A DNA stretch of 64,000 nucleotides from Candidatus Thermochlorobacteriaceae bacterium (GCA_029263855.1 JAJUFC010000004.1:62001-126000), one strand, 5' to 3'; shown: positions 16,582-26,070, numbered from the stretch's first letter. Numbers and translations are program-made. The notes: generated by a model from the sequence alone, not told the origin.

Positions 16582-17541
16582 ATGAGCGCACTTTCTAACA
16601 TTCTTCTCGTTGATGATGAGCCGCTGTTGCTCTCATCTTTAAGTCGAGTTCTTCGTCTTCACTATACTGTTTTCACAGCAGAAAATGGTGTTCAAGCGTT
16701 GGACATTATTCAGCGCAATAAAATCAAAGTCATCGTCAGCGACCAGCGCATGCCTGGCATGCTTGGGCACGAGCTTTTAGGCAAGGTCAAAGACCTCAGC
16801 CCCAATACGGTGCGATTGCTTCTGACAGGCTACAGCGACCTTGATGCGATTTTGAACTCTGTTAATGCGGGACAAATTTTCCGATACATCAATAAACCAT
16901 GCAGCGTTGAAAAGTTGCGCGAGATGATTGAACTCGGCGTTCAAATTCACGACCGAATCGTCTCGATGCAAAACGAGGCTAAAACAGAGACACCCGCAAA
17001 GCCCGCAACAGAAGTTGCTAAAACGGCAGCCGACCCACCAGCGACCCTGCTGTTCGTTGGATACACACCCGCTGAAATTCAAAAGCTCACCTCCAAAATG
17101 AACGTGCGCTTCATTGTTGAGCATGCGACGACGCTCGACGAGGCATTTGCCGCGCTCAATCGCGTGTCTGTTTCGGTGTTGATTAGCGACCTCAACTTCG
17201 GCGAGCATGACGGTATCGATTTTTTGAATACGGTCAAAAAAGAATTTCCGCATACCGTAACCGTTATTCTTACCGATATTGTTGATGCAACGATGGCCAT
17301 TCGCTCAATTAACGAAGTGCAAGTGTTCCGATACATTACCAAGCCTGTGAGCGAAGATTCGTTTGCGCGGACGGTGGAAGAAGCGGCTAAGAAAAATCGC
17401 ACCTATCAATCGACGCCACATCAGAATATTAAACTCACGGCGGAAACCATTAGCCCTGACCAAGCTTTTCAGACATCGGCGGAAAAATTGCGCGCCAAAC
17501 TCGTCGCCGCTCGCATTGCCTTGACGAAATCGCGCTCATAG
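16582..17541 (+). CDS. Response regulator with two receiver domains, second degenerate
   Basis: 319 residues with two CheY-like receivers and no DNA-binding or enzymatic output domain. The first has the full set: Asp11/Asp12, phospho-Asp54 in VSDQRMPG, Thr82 and Lys105 in YINKP. The second (about 154-275) keeps Asp203, Thr231 and Lys254 but lacks the acidic pair at its start (LLFVGYTP), so it probably binds magnesium poorly and is not phosphorylated normally. Both repeats carry (I/V)FRYI(N/T)KP, suggesting internal duplication from an RpfG-like receiver. It probably relays from the kinase upstream to another protein, possibly the diguanylate cyclase downstream. Confidence 0.88.
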   Translation: MSALSNILLVDDEPLLLSSLSRVLRLHYTVFTAENGVQALDIIQRNKIKVIVSDQRMPGMLGHELLGKVKDLSPNTVRLLLTGYSDLDAILNSVNAGQIFRYINKPCSVEKLREMIELGVQIHDRIVSMQNEAKTETPAKPATEVAKTAADPPATLLFVGYTPAEIQKLTSKMNVRFIVEHATTLDEAFAALNRVSVSVLISDLNFGEHDGIDFLNTVKKEFPHTVTVILTDIVDATMAIRSINEVQVFRYITKPVSEDSFARTVEEAAKKNRTYQSTPHQNIKLTAETISPDQAFQTSAEKLRAKLVAARIALTKSRS

Positions 17542-17698
17542 CAGTGCGCCAATGTTAAGCATTGCCGCCTCCGCCCAAGAAACCTGAACACAAAAGGCTT
17601 TGCCTCATCAACCGACATTTAGTAATTGACGATTTCATCGTTGTCCTCAAAGTGTTTTTAATACAATCCACACGGTATTGCAATCGCATGGCTCTCAG

Positions 17699-19132
17699 AT
17701 GATGAAAGAAGAAGACGGTCTTAAAATTTCTCTGAGCATACCGCCGCCCGAGCGATACATTCAGGCTCGCACGCTTGCACTCGAAAAACAACTCGCCGTT
17801 GCCGAACTCCCTTTACAACGCGCTGAACTTTTGCTTGAACTGGGGTGGGAACTCAAAGTAGGAAATACGCAACTCGCGCTCTCTCTCGCAGAAGAAGCCT
17901 CTATGATTTGCGAGCAAGACGATTCCGAAACTGCACGCTATTACAAAGCAATGAGCTCTTGCCTGATGGGATACTGCTACCGATACCTTTCAGACTACGC
18001 CGCCGCTCACGCCGTTTCGGAGCAATCCCTCATGGAATTTGAAATATTGAACCGACCAGATGGCAAAGCAATCTGCCTCACCAATATCGGTTACGTATGC
18101 TTACACTTAGGGAAGTTTGCAGAAGCAAACGAATACTTCCAAAAAGCGCTCAGAGTGCACACCGAGATGAACAATAAACTCGGCATCGCTGAAAACCTCA
18201 TCGCACTGGGGCGAAGCCTCGTAGAGGAATTCTTACAAACACGCGACCAACAAATTTTAGGGCAGGCGACAAACTACCTTTATTCCGCACACGACTATGC
18301 CGAACAGATAGACTCCAAACAAACCCTTGCGCTTGTGGCATTCGTGCTTGCGGAAACTTACAAGGTGATGCAGAACTACCGAAAAGCCCTTGATTACCAT
18401 GAAGAATACGCGCACCTCTGGGAAAAATTTTTGAGCCAAGAAAGCGAGATGCGCCTCCAACTGACAGAAGATAGATTCGTCTCGGAGCGCGAACAGAAAG
18501 ACCTTGAAATCTACCGGCTTAAAACCATCGCGCTTGCCGAAGCACAAGAAGAACTCAAACTTTTAGTCGAAGCCCTGCAACAAGCCGACCAACGACAATC
18601 GGAACTGCTCATGCAGCTCGCCGAAAAAAACGCCGAACTCGAGCGCATGGCAAAAGAAGACGCACTTACGGGACTTTGCAATCGTCGCTATATCGACCAA
18701 CTCTTGAAAGAAGCCTTTCAGGAAGCGAAATCTAATGACGGGAAACTGACCATCGGCATTTTAGACCTCGATCACTTCAAAAAAATCAATGATAGATTCT
18801 CGCACCAAATCGGAGATGAAGTATTGAGAACTGTGGCACAACTGATGAAAACAAGAATCGGCAGAGAAGGCATTGTCGGGCGTTATGGCGGAGAAGAATT
18901 TGTCATCGTGTTTCCCAACGCCTCACTTGAACGTGCCGCACTCGTTGCTGACACCGTCCGCCGCACGGTCGAGACACACGACTGGGCGTCAATTCACCCG
19001 GAATTGACGGTAACGCTCAGCATTGGACTTTGCGCCGACACTACGCTTCCATCTTTTGAAAAAATAATTGCACAAGCGGACGAAAAACTCTACGAAGCCA
19101 AGAAAAACGGACGCAATCAAGTTCGCTACTGA
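17699..19132 (+). CDS. Diguanylate cyclase with TPR sensor region
   Basis: Makes cyclic di-GMP from two GTP. The N-terminal half (about 20-270) is a helical TPR array ([24 protein letters not shown] is one repeat), then a coiled coil (about 270-320) and a GGDEF domain starting [10 protein letters not shown]. The active-site loop is RYGGEEF, a functional GGDEF variant. The usual inhibitory RxxD site just before it reads GREG, so product feedback is probably absent. It is cytoplasmic. I chose ATG 17699; a TTG 21 bases upstream is possible. It is the third gene of a signalling row and its last 7 bases overlap the convergent rlpA-like gene. Confidence 0.92.
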   Translation: MMKEEDGLKISLSIPPPERYIQARTLALEKQLAVAELPLQRAELLLELGWELKVGNTQLALSLAEEASMICEQDDSETARYYKAMSSCLMGYCYRYLSDYAAAHAVSEQSLMEFEILNRPDGKAICLTNIGYVCLHLGKFAEANEYFQKALRVHTEMNNKLGIAENLIALGRSLVEEFLQTRDQQILGQATNYLYSAHDYAEQIDSKQTLALVAFVLAETYKVMQNYRKALDYHEEYAHLWEKFLSQESEMRLQLTEDRFVSEREQKDLEIYRLKTIALAEAQEELKLLVEALQQADQRQSELLMQLAEKNAELERMAKEDALTGLCNRRYIDQLLKEAFQEAKSNDGKLTIGILDLDHFKKINDRFSHQIGDEVLRTVAQLMKTRIGREGIVGRYGGEEFVIVFPNASLERAALVADTVRRTVETHDWASIHPELTVTLSIGLCADTTLPSFEKIIAQADEKLYEAKKNGRNQVRY

Positions 19133-19530
19133 TTCAACACTTCCACGCGCACACGCACCACCCCCGTTTGCACCATCTCAATGGCTTTCGCGCCCGCAAG
19201 CGATAAATCGATAATTCTGCCTTTGCTATTCTTCGGCATTCGGTCGTTGATGCGAACTACAACGCTCTTGCGATTGTCCAAATTCGTAACACGCACCGAT
19301 GTTCCTAACGGCAAATCCACGCTTGCCGCTGTCAATTTGTTCATGTCGTAAATCTCGCCGCTCGCCGTTTTCCTGCCGTGAAATTCATTGGCGTAGTAGG
19401 TCGCCATGCCTTCTTTGGCGTCGCGCGATGATGCAGGTGGCGACTCGGAACTTCCGCCATAGCGCACAACCGATTGGCAAGACGACACGAGCATCACAAG
19501 AAGCAGGTAGAGAACAGAAACTCGTTTCAT
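19126..19530 (-). CDS. RlpA-like double-psi beta-barrel lipoprotein
   Basis: Septal-ring lytic-transglycosylase-like protein of 134 residues. From ATG 19530 it has a signal peptide with lipobox VSSC. The RlpA core follows: [34 protein letters not shown] and [10 protein letters not shown] with RIIDLS. In the characterised family these proteins cleave glycan strands lacking stem peptides or bind the septum. There is no SPOR domain here, so this is the short form and septal targeting would have to come from elsewhere. It converges with the diguanylate cyclase and overlaps its 3' end. Confidence 0.9.
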   Translation of the reverse strand: MKRVSVLYLLLVMLVSSCQSVVRYGGSSESPPASSRDAKEGMATYYANEFHGRKTASGEIYDMNKLTAASVDLPLGTSVRVTNLDNRKSVVVRINDRMPKNSKGRIIDLSLAGAKAIEMVQTGVVRVRVEVLNQ

Positions 19531-19603
19531 ATTTGAAATGCGAAGGGTAACTTGTATCTTCAAACTCAAAGCCTCAAACTAAATTTTAATTTGTCAAAAT
19601 TCA

Positions 19604-20167
19604 ATGCAAATCACGATTCATCAAGCAAAGTCAGTAACGAAGCCGATAGCCTACTCCTTCCTCTTTGCCGCCTTGACGGCACTTGGCGCATGGGTCGAAG
19701 TTCCAATGTTTCCCGTTCCAATGACAATGCAAACTTGCGCCGTGCTTCTTTCAGGGGCGTTGTTAGGCGCACGCTGGGGCGCACTTAGCCAAATCATCTA
19801 TGTGCTCGGCGGATTGTTCCTTCCGATTTATGCAGGCGGCGCAATGGGCATTTCAACGCTCTTCGGCGCAACAGGCGGATACTTGCTCTCGTTTCCAATC
19901 GCCGCTTTCTTGACGGGCATCTCGCTCCGCAATATCACGATTGAAACATCGCTCTACACGCTTTTTCTGCGCGTGTTTGCCGTCAGTTTAGTCATCATGG
20001 TTTTAGGCACGATTTGGCTTCAAGTCGCGTTGAATCTTTCACTGATTCAAGCGATTTCGTTTGGCTTCGTTCCGTTTATCATCGGCGATGTAATTAAATG
20101 CATGATTGTTGTTGCCATCGTAAAAGCCGACAAGTGGATTTCAACGCACAAGCCGAACTTGTTCTGA
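19604..20167 (+). CDS. bioY: Biotin transporter S component BioY
   Basis: Substrate-binding membrane component of an ECF-type biotin transporter, 187 residues with about six membrane helices. Family marks are VPMFPVPMTMQTCAVLLSGALLG near 30-52, LFLPIYAGG and GATGGYLLSFP. No genes for the energising module (BioM/BioN) adjoin, so it either uses a shared module or works alone, as some solitary BioY proteins are reported to do. It is divergent from rlpA and precedes the Fe-S carrier gene by 43 bases. No biotin-repressor site was recognised upstream. Confidence 0.93.
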   Translation: MQITIHQAKSVTKPIAYSFLFAALTALGAWVEVPMFPVPMTMQTCAVLLSGALLGARWGALSQIIYVLGGLFLPIYAGGAMGISTLFGATGGYLLSFPIAAFLTGISLRNITIETSLYTLFLRVFAVSLVIMVLGTIWLQVALNLSLIQAISFGFVPFIIGDVIKCMIVVAIVKADKWISTHKPNLF

Positions 20168-20210
20168 ATTTTTTAATCATCATTAACTCTAATCGTAAAG
20201 GAGACAAAAT

Positions 20211-20582
20211 ATGGCAGAAGTCATGGAAGCAACCGCGACCAGCGTTTTGACGGAGACACCCGTTACACTTACCGCAGGCGCAGCCGCGGAAGTCAATCGC
20301 ATTATGGCAGAAAATAAAATTCCCGAAGGCTACAAACTGCGCGTCGGCGTTACGGGCGGCGGATGTTCGGGGCTTTCTTACGCGCTTGGCTTCGACCAGC
20401 CCAAAGAAAACGACGAGCGATTTGTCAGCAACGGCGTTGAAATTTTGCTCGATAAACGCCACGCAATTTATCTCTCTGGAACGGTCGTAGATTACCAAGA
20501 TGGGCTTCAAGGACGGGGCTTCACCTTCAACAACCCCAACGCACAAAAGACTTGTGGCTGCGGCAGTTCGTTTTCAGCCTAA
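20211..20582 (+). CDS. A-type iron-sulfur carrier protein (IscA/SufA/ErpA family)
   Basis: Small cytoplasmic scaffold/carrier of 123 residues that receives Fe-S clusters and passes them to apoproteins. The three conserved cysteines are present: Cys52 in TGGGCSGLSY and Cys115/Cys117 in the terminal TCGCGSSF. The N-terminus carries an extra 18 or so residues before TLTAGAAAEV. A good GGAG ribosome site lies just before ATG 20211. It stands alone, away from any suf or isc operon, which is the usual situation for ErpA-type carriers; the sequence does not settle which subtype it is. A terminator follows at 20600. Confidence 0.93.
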   Translation: MAEVMEATATSVLTETPVTLTAGAAAEVNRIMAENKIPEGYKLRVGVTGGGCSGLSYALGFDQPKENDERFVSNGVEILLDKRHAIYLSGTVVDYQDGLQGRGFTFNNPNAQKTCGCGSSFSA

Positions 20583-20599
20583 TGTTTCGGCAAATTACG

Positions 20600-20629
20600 A
20601 AAGGCGACTTCAAACGAGGTCGCCTTTTG
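20600..20629 (+). terminator. Terminator of the Fe-S carrier gene
   Basis: AAAGGCGAC (20600-20608) pairs perfectly with GTCGCCTTT (20619-20627) around a 10-base loop. The T-run is short (four T). A TATCTTTG at 20642-20649, just beyond it, may be the -7 element for the next gene, although no TTG partner lies at the right distance. Confidence 0.75.
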
Positions 20630-20678
20630 CTTTCGATGCACTATCTTTGCAAGTCTTGAACTTTAACCTAAATCGCTC

Positions 20679-21521
20679 ATGAAAACCATTACACGCCTTG
20701 CCTTACCCGCCTTTTTTGTGATGCTTTTTGTCGGATGTAATGACGAAAAAAAACAACTTGAAACGCTCCTAAAAACATCGCAACAAGTTACCGATTCGCT
20801 CAATGCCGTCATTCAAGAAGAATACGAAAAGCGGGAACGCTTGGCGCGAGAATTAGATGAATTGGACACTTACACGAAAAGCCTCGGCGTGAACTTGGCG
20901 GCGGAAAAAGACCCCGAAAAGCAACAGAACACGATTGAGCGCATCAAAGAAGCGGCGAACACGCTGAAAACCCAGAAAGAAAAAATAGAACAGCTGACTG
21001 CCAAAGTTTCCCGCCTTGAAAAGAAACTTGCCGATGTTACGGCGGAAAACGAACGGTTGAAAGAGCAAATCTCCAAACTTGCAGGTGAAAATCTCGCGCT
21101 TCGCAACAAGGTCGATAGCCTCAACCGCGTAACAGCAAGTTTGAAATCGCGCCTTGCTGAAGCCGTCGCCGCCGCCAACACGCAACGCGAAAAACTCAAC
21201 ACGGGCTTCTACATTATGGGCGGCACGGGCTTTCTGCGCGAGAACGGCGTGCTGGAGCGACGCGGTCCGTTTGGCAACGCCTACAATCCGAATTTCAATC
21301 CGTCTCAAAATCGCAACGTGCGTCGCATCGATATTTCGCAAACGACGGAAATCGAAGTGCCTGCTCCGAAAAGCGATGTTGTGATTTGGTCGCCGCACGT
21401 GCGCAGTAGTTATGAAGTTGTGGAAAAATCGGGCGAGCGGAATAAGTCCATCGTGCGCATTCTCAACCCCGATGAATTTTGGCAAACCGCCAAAGTGCTT
21501 GCGATTGGAACGGAAGGCTAA
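20679..21521 (+). CDS. Coiled-coil lipoprotein, function unknown
   Basis: 280 residues. The signal peptide ends in LFVGC, a probable lipobox, so the mature protein begins at about Cys20. Residues 25-170 form a long, highly charged coiled coil (heptads of L, E, K). The C-terminal 110 residues look globular and beta-rich (GFYIMGGTGFLRENGVLERRG, DVVIWSPHVRSSYEV). The plan, lipid anchor then rod then small domain, suggests a periplasmic spacer or envelope tether. I do not recognise a named family. It precedes the SulP transporter gene by 34 bases but its promoter-like site suggests it may start that transcript. Confidence 0.75.
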   Translation: MKTITRLALPAFFVMLFVGCNDEKKQLETLLKTSQQVTDSLNAVIQEEYEKRERLARELDELDTYTKSLGVNLAAEKDPEKQQNTIERIKEAANTLKTQKEKIEQLTAKVSRLEKKLADVTAENERLKEQISKLAGENLALRNKVDSLNRVTASLKSRLAEAVAAANTQREKLNTGFYIMGGTGFLRENGVLERRGPFGNAYNPNFNPSQNRNVRRIDISQTTEIEVPAPKSDVVIWSPHVRSSYEVVEKSGERNKSIVRILNPDEFWQTAKVLAIGTEG

Positions 21522-21555
21522 TTCATACACGACATTAAATCAGTAGTTCCTTAAA

Positions 21556-23106
21556 ATGAGACATCGTCTAAAATACTATCGATTGATATGGACTCGTTAC
21601 GATGCCGTAGCGGGTCTTTCTGTTTTCTTTGTCGCCTTGCCTTTGTGTTTAGGCATTGCGTTAGCATCAAACGCACCGCTGTATGCGGGATTGGTTTCGG
21701 GTGTTATCGGGGGCATTGTCGTTGGCATCATCAGCGGCTCGCCGACCTCCGTATCAGGTCCTGCCGCTGGCTTAACCACAGTCGTTGCATCAGCGATTAG
21801 TTCATCGGGCGACTATCGCGTGTTTCTTCTTTCCGTCATCATTGCAGGCGCATTCCAAATCTTGATTGGCATCATCGGTTGGGGCGGCATTGCAAACTAT
21901 TTCCCATCGTCGGTCATCAAAGGCATGTTGGCGGCGATTGGCATCATTCTTATCTCCAAACAAATTCCCGTCGCAACAGGATTCGACCAACCCGATTTTT
22001 GGACGAGTGCTTTCACTGAACTCTTCACCACAGAGCCCTTCTTGGGCAATATGGATTCATTCGTTCGGCACTTTACCAAAGGCGTAACGGCAATTACACT
22101 CGTCTCGCTCGGCGTCTTGATTCTGATGCAACAGCCATTTGCACATCGCTTCCGAAAAATTCCTGCGCCACTTTTGGCGGTGCTGGTGGGCGTGGGATTG
22201 AATCTGCTCTTCAACACCGTGGCACCTCAATACGCGCTCAAACCCTCGCAATTAGTGAACATTCCTGAAAACTTGATCGAGAGCGCGCAGTTCCCCGATT
22301 TTTCAAAACTCTTCTCGAACGTAGGGATTTGGAAAAATGGTCTTGTGATTGGGCTTTTAGCATCGTTGGAATCACTGTTGTGCATTGAAGCCATTGATAA
22401 GCTCGATGAGCGGAACCTAACGACACCTGTCAATCGCGAAATGATTGCGCAAGGCGTGGGCAATATGGCGTGCGGATTGCTCGGCGCGGTTCCACTCACG
22501 GCAGTCATTGTGCGCGGCGCCGCCAACGTGCAAGCGGGCGCAAAAACGAAACTCTCGACCATCACGCACGGCGTGCTCTTGCTCGCTGCCTCACTGAGCG
22601 TTCCGTTTCTGCTCAATCAAATTCCCTTTGCGTCGCTCTCTGCCATTTTGCTCATCACAGGCTACAATCTCACCAAGCCCCAACTTTATATGGCAATCTG
22701 GCGCGCAGGCACAACGCAGTTTCTGCCGTTCATCATCACCATCGTCGTGATTCTTGCGACCGACTTGCTTATCGGCGTCAGCATCGGACTGCTCATTTCC
22801 ATTTACTTCATCATTCAAAGCAACTTCCAAGCCGATTTTCGTGTCGAGAAAAAACATATCGATGGCATCGACCACTACCTCATCACGCTCAATAGCTCCG
22901 TAACTTTTCTCAACAAGGTGAAGCTGAAAAAAATCTTGGACGAAATTCCCGAATACGCGGCAGTTAGAATCGATGGCACATCATCGCACTTTATTGATTA
23001 CGACATTTTGGAAATGCTTAGCGAATACAAAACCATCGCACACGAGCGGCATATTGAACTGCATCTGCAAGGGATTCAAACGGTCAATACTATTGCCGTG
23101 CATTGA
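21556..23106 (+). CDS. SulP-family anion transporter with STAS domain
   Basis: Inner-membrane anion transporter of 516 residues with about 12-14 helices followed by a C-terminal STAS domain (about 425-516). The SulP signature region is ASNAPLYAGLVSGVIGGIVVG and SPTSVSGPAAG. SulP proteins carry sulfate, bicarbonate or organic anions. Here the gene is followed at 44 bases by an exported carbonic anhydrase and then a bestrophin channel, which makes bicarbonate (as in cyanobacterial BicA) the best guess. This is inference from context: the transported ion cannot be read from the sequence, and sulfate remains possible. Confidence 0.92.
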   Translation: MRHRLKYYRLIWTRYDAVAGLSVFFVALPLCLGIALASNAPLYAGLVSGVIGGIVVGIISGSPTSVSGPAAGLTTVVASAISSSGDYRVFLLSVIIAGAFQILIGIIGWGGIANYFPSSVIKGMLAAIGIILISKQIPVATGFDQPDFWTSAFTELFTTEPFLGNMDSFVRHFTKGVTAITLVSLGVLILMQQPFAHRFRKIPAPLLAVLVGVGLNLLFNTVAPQYALKPSQLVNIPENLIESAQFPDFSKLFSNVGIWKNGLVIGLLASLESLLCIEAIDKLDERNLTTPVNREMIAQGVGNMACGLLGAVPLTAVIVRGAANVQAGAKTKLSTITHGVLLLAASLSVPFLLNQIPFASLSAILLITGYNLTKPQLYMAIWRAGTTQFLPFIITIVVILATDLLIGVSIGLLISIYFIIQSNFQADFRVEKKHIDGIDHYLITLNSSVTFLNKVKLKKILDEIPEYAAVRIDGTSSHFIDYDILEMLSEYKTIAHERHIELHLQGIQTVNTIAVH

Positions 23107-23150
23107 AGAATTTGATTTCTAATCATGCAAACTTTATCAGGGAGTAAACT

Positions 23151-23831
23151 ATGAAGCGCATTTGGTTTTATTTAGTCGCCTTATTGGCTCTCTCGTCTTG
23201 TCAGCACAAACAGCCCGAGCCTATACCGCACGACCCGATGGCGACTCTCTTGGAAGGCAACCGCCGCTTTATGGAAGGACATCCGATTCACCCCGACCAG
23301 ACATTAGAACGCATTCGCCAACTCAAAAAAGGTCAGCATCCGTTTGCGGTGGTGGTGAGTTGTTCAGATTCGCGTGTGCCTCCTGAACTCATCTTCGATC
23401 AAGGTTTGGGCGACCTCTTCTCGATTCGCACTGCGGGCAATGTTGTAGGCGATTACGAGCTCGGCAGCATTGAATATGCGGTCGAGCATTTAGGCTGTAA
23501 CTTGGTCGTTGTGCTTGGTCATAAAAACTGCGGCGCGGTTGAAGCCTTCCTGCACGAAGAAGGCGGACGCCATCACGACCACATTCAAACCATTCTGGAT
23601 TATATCGCCAGTGAAGCCGAAGAAAAAAGCCTGCCCGATAGTTTGAAGCACAATTTAGATGCAGCGGTTCGCGCGAACATTTACCATGCAGTTCACTTGC
23701 TTCAATCTTCGGAGCCCGTCTTGAAGCCGAGAGTAGAGCGCAAGGAACTTCGCATTGTCGGAGCGTATTACGATATTGAAACAGGTCAAGTATCGTTGAT
23801 GGATAATTCCAAAAGCATTGCGCTCAAATGA
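23151..23831 (+). CDS. Beta-class carbonic anhydrase, exported lipoprotein
   Basis: Interconverts CO2 and bicarbonate. After a lipoprotein signal with lipobox LSSC (Cys17), the beta-class core follows, 226 residues in all. Zinc ligands are Cys71 and Asp73/Arg75 of CSDSR, plus His124 and Cys127 in GHKNCGA. The dimer-contact region RTAGNVVG is intact. Most beta-class enzymes are cytoplasmic; a lipid-anchored one should work in the periplasm. It lies between a SulP transporter gene and a bestrophin gene, and its stop overlaps the bestrophin ATG by 4 bases (ATGA), so the two are translated together. A good GGGAG precedes ATG 23151. Confidence 0.93.
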   Translation: MKRIWFYLVALLALSSCQHKQPEPIPHDPMATLLEGNRRFMEGHPIHPDQTLERIRQLKKGQHPFAVVVSCSDSRVPPELIFDQGLGDLFSIRTAGNVVGDYELGSIEYAVEHLGCNLVVVLGHKNCGAVEAFLHEEGGRHHDHIQTILDYIASEAEEKSLPDSLKHNLDAAVRANIYHAVHLLQSSEPVLKPRVERKELRIVGAYYDIETGQVSLMDNSKSIALK

Positions 23832-24772
23832 TTCAATACGATAGTCGATTATGGTTTTCCTTCTTGTTTGATTTTCGGGCGGGGCAAATTCGTCGCCTCT
23901 TGCCAAGCATGCTGGTGATGGCGGCTTTCACTGCTGTGGTGTGTTATCTCGATTTCGTAAAAGGGCTCTACAAAATTGAGATTCCGCTTACAGTGCATAC
24001 ATTGATGGGTGTGGTGCTTGGATTGGTGCTCGTGTTTCGCACGAACACGGCTTACGAGCGATGGTGGGAAGGGCGAAAACTGCTGGGCGCGATGGTCAAT
24101 TCTTCGCGCAATCTCGCCTTAAAAATTCACGCGGCGACGTCGTCAGAGGAAGAGCGGCGTTTTTGGGCGAGACATCTTTGCGCATTCGTTTTGATGATTC
24201 CCAAACACTTGCGCGACGAGCGTTTAGAAGACGCAATTTTGCTCGTCGATGAGGCGCGTCAAGACGCGGTTCGCCAAGCCGCGCACAAGCCGCTCGGCGC
24301 GATGAAACTTTTGACGCAACGGCTCTGCGAGTTGCGGCGCGACGACAAAATCGGTTTGGAGGAGTTTCTGACGCTCTCGCAGAATTTGAATGAACTCGTC
24401 GATGAACTGGGCGGAATGGAGCGCATCAAAAAAACGCCGATTCCATTTTCTTACGCTTTGCTCATCAAGCGCTTCATCGCCGCTTACGTGCTCACGTTGC
24501 CGTTTGGGTTGGCGCATAGTTTCGGTTGGGCTTCGGTCGTAATCGTGCCGTTTGTCTTTTACGTGATGGTCGGCATTGAAGTCATCGCCGAAAGCATCGA
24601 GAATCCGTTTGGAACGGACAAAGACGATTTGCCGACGGACGACATCGCGCAGAACATCTCGCGCAATGTCAGGGAGATTTTAAGTTCTGCCTACGGCGAA
24701 TCGGTGCACGAAACCATTGAAGGCGAAGCGTTTCAGAAGATTGCAGACCCGCGCGACAGCAGAAACGACTGA
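23828..24772 (+). CDS. Bestrophin-family anion channel
   Basis: 314 residues of the bestrophin (RFP-TM, formerly UPF0187) family, pentameric anion channels. Marks include the N-terminal WFSFLFDFRAGQIRRLLPSML, membrane helices at about 27-45 and 53-72, FRTNTAYERWWEGRKLLG and the C-terminal segment IEVIAESIENPFG that contacts the pore. Bacterial members pass cations or anions in the studied cases; in algae bestrophins deliver bicarbonate to lumenal carbonic anhydrase. The overlap with the exported carbonic anhydrase gene, and the SulP gene before that, argue for a bicarbonate role here. It is not shown directly which ion passes. Confidence 0.9.
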   Translation: MIQYDSRLWFSFLFDFRAGQIRRLLPSMLVMAAFTAVVCYLDFVKGLYKIEIPLTVHTLMGVVLGLVLVFRTNTAYERWWEGRKLLGAMVNSSRNLALKIHAATSSEEERRFWARHLCAFVLMIPKHLRDERLEDAILLVDEARQDAVRQAAHKPLGAMKLLTQRLCELRRDDKIGLEEFLTLSQNLNELVDELGGMERIKKTPIPFSYALLIKRFIAAYVLTLPFGLAHSFGWASVVIVPFVFYVMVGIEVIAESIENPFGTDKDDLPTDDIAQNISRNVREILSSAYGESVHETIEGEAFQKIADPRDSRND

Positions 24773-24801
24773 TTGATTTTGATAATTTTAACGACCTTTC
24801 C

Positions 24802-26070
24802 GTGACCGATTCTCTCGAACACTCTCCCAAACGCGAATGGCTGTTGCTCTTCGTCTTGGTCGCCGTTCAATTCACGCACGTCTTGGACTTTGTGATTATG
24901 ATGCCGCTCGGTCCGCAACTGATGCGCGTCTTCGACATTTCGCCGCAAGAATTTGGGTTTATCGTGTCGGCATACACATTCAGCGCGGGCGCGACGGGAT
25001 TTTTAAGCGCGTTTTTCATTGACAAATTCGATAGGCGAACCGCGCTTCTCTTCCTTTATTCAGGCTTCACGATTGGGACGTTTCTGTGCGGAATTGCTCC
25101 GACCTATCTCACGTTAATGCTCGCGCGCATCGTGGCGGGCGGATTCGGCGGCGTGCTGGGCGCGCTCATCTTCGCCGTCATTGGCGACTGCATTCCGGAG
25201 CATCGGCGCGGCGCGGCAACAGGCACGGTGATGAGCGCTTTTTCCATCGCTTCCGTCGCAGGCGTGCCGCTCGGACTTTACCTCGCCAATCACTTCGGGT
25301 GGCACTTCCCGTTCTTTATGCTTGCAGGATTAAGCGCGATTGCGCTCGCGCTTGCCTACAAAGAACTACCCAATATGCGCGGACACTTGAACGGCAAAGC
25401 CACCTTCGAAACGCCGCTTCAAGCCGTTCAAAAACTTTACGCGCTCGTCTCCAATCGCAATCACCTGAATGCGCTTCTGTTTATGGTTGTCTTGATGGTG
25501 GGCGGCTTCACGGTCATTCCTTACATCAGCCCGTATTTCGTCGCAAACGTTGGGCTGAGCGAATCCGATTTGCCGTTGATTTACTTTTTCGGCGGCGCGG
25601 CGACGATTTTCACTTCGCGCTTTGTCGGACGACTTGCGGATAAATTTGGCAAAGCGAAAATCTTTACGGTGATGTCGTTCAGTTCCATCGCGGTCATTTA
25701 CGCGATTACGAACGTACCACAAACGCCGCTCGCGCTCGCGCTTGTGATTACCACGCTGTTTATGGTTACGATGAACGGTCGCTTCGTGCCCGCCGTCGCG
25801 CTCGTTACGTCAAGCGTCGACCCAAAATCTCGCGGAAGTTTTATGAGCATCAATTCGTCGGCGCAACAGCTTGCGTCGGGTGCGTCGAGCTTCGTGGCCG
25901 GCTTAATCGTTGGCAAAGCGGCGGACGGGACGATGACGAACTATCACCTTGTTGGTTGGCTTGCGATTGTCGCGACGATTTTTTGTCTCTTTTTGGTGAA
26001 GCGCGTCAAAGTCGTGGAAACATCGCCGCAAGCGGTGAGCGCGAAATCAGCGTTGGTCGAGGAGCCGTAA
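24802..26070 (+). CDS. MFS transporter, drug/sugar-efflux type
   Basis: Major facilitator with 12 predicted membrane helices, 422 residues. Visible are the loop motif ATGFLSAFFIDKFDRRTALL after the second helix, and the motif-C-like GVPLGLYLANHFGWHFPF in helix five. The N-terminal SPKREWLLLFVLVAVQFTHVLDFVIMMPLGP resembles AraJ/CmlA-like exporters. The start is a GTG at 24802. It lies 29 bases after the bestrophin gene and may be read from the same transcript, but its substrate, if any relation exists, is unknown. Confidence 0.9.
   Translation: MTDSLEHSPKREWLLLFVLVAVQFTHVLDFVIMMPLGPQLMRVFDISPQEFGFIVSAYTFSAGATGFLSAFFIDKFDRRTALLFLYSGFTIGTFLCGIAPTYLTLMLARIVAGGFGGVLGALIFAVIGDCIPEHRRGAATGTVMSAFSIASVAGVPLGLYLANHFGWHFPFFMLAGLSAIALALAYKELPNMRGHLNGKATFETPLQAVQKLYALVSNRNHLNALLFMVVLMVGGFTVIPYISPYFVANVGLSESDLPLIYFFGGAATIFTSRFVGRLADKFGKAKIFTVMSFSSIAVIYAITNVPQTPLALALVITTLFMVTMNGRFVPAVALVTSSVDPKSRGSFMSINSSAQQLASGASSFVAGLIVGKAADGTMTNYHLVGWLAIVATIFCLFLVKRVKVVETSPQAVSAKSALVEEP

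Noticed and set aside
24802-26070. MFS transporter as a fourth member of the carbonate module
   Set aside because: It is 29 bases downstream and could be cotranscribed, but nothing in its sequence points to bicarbonate, so it is left out.
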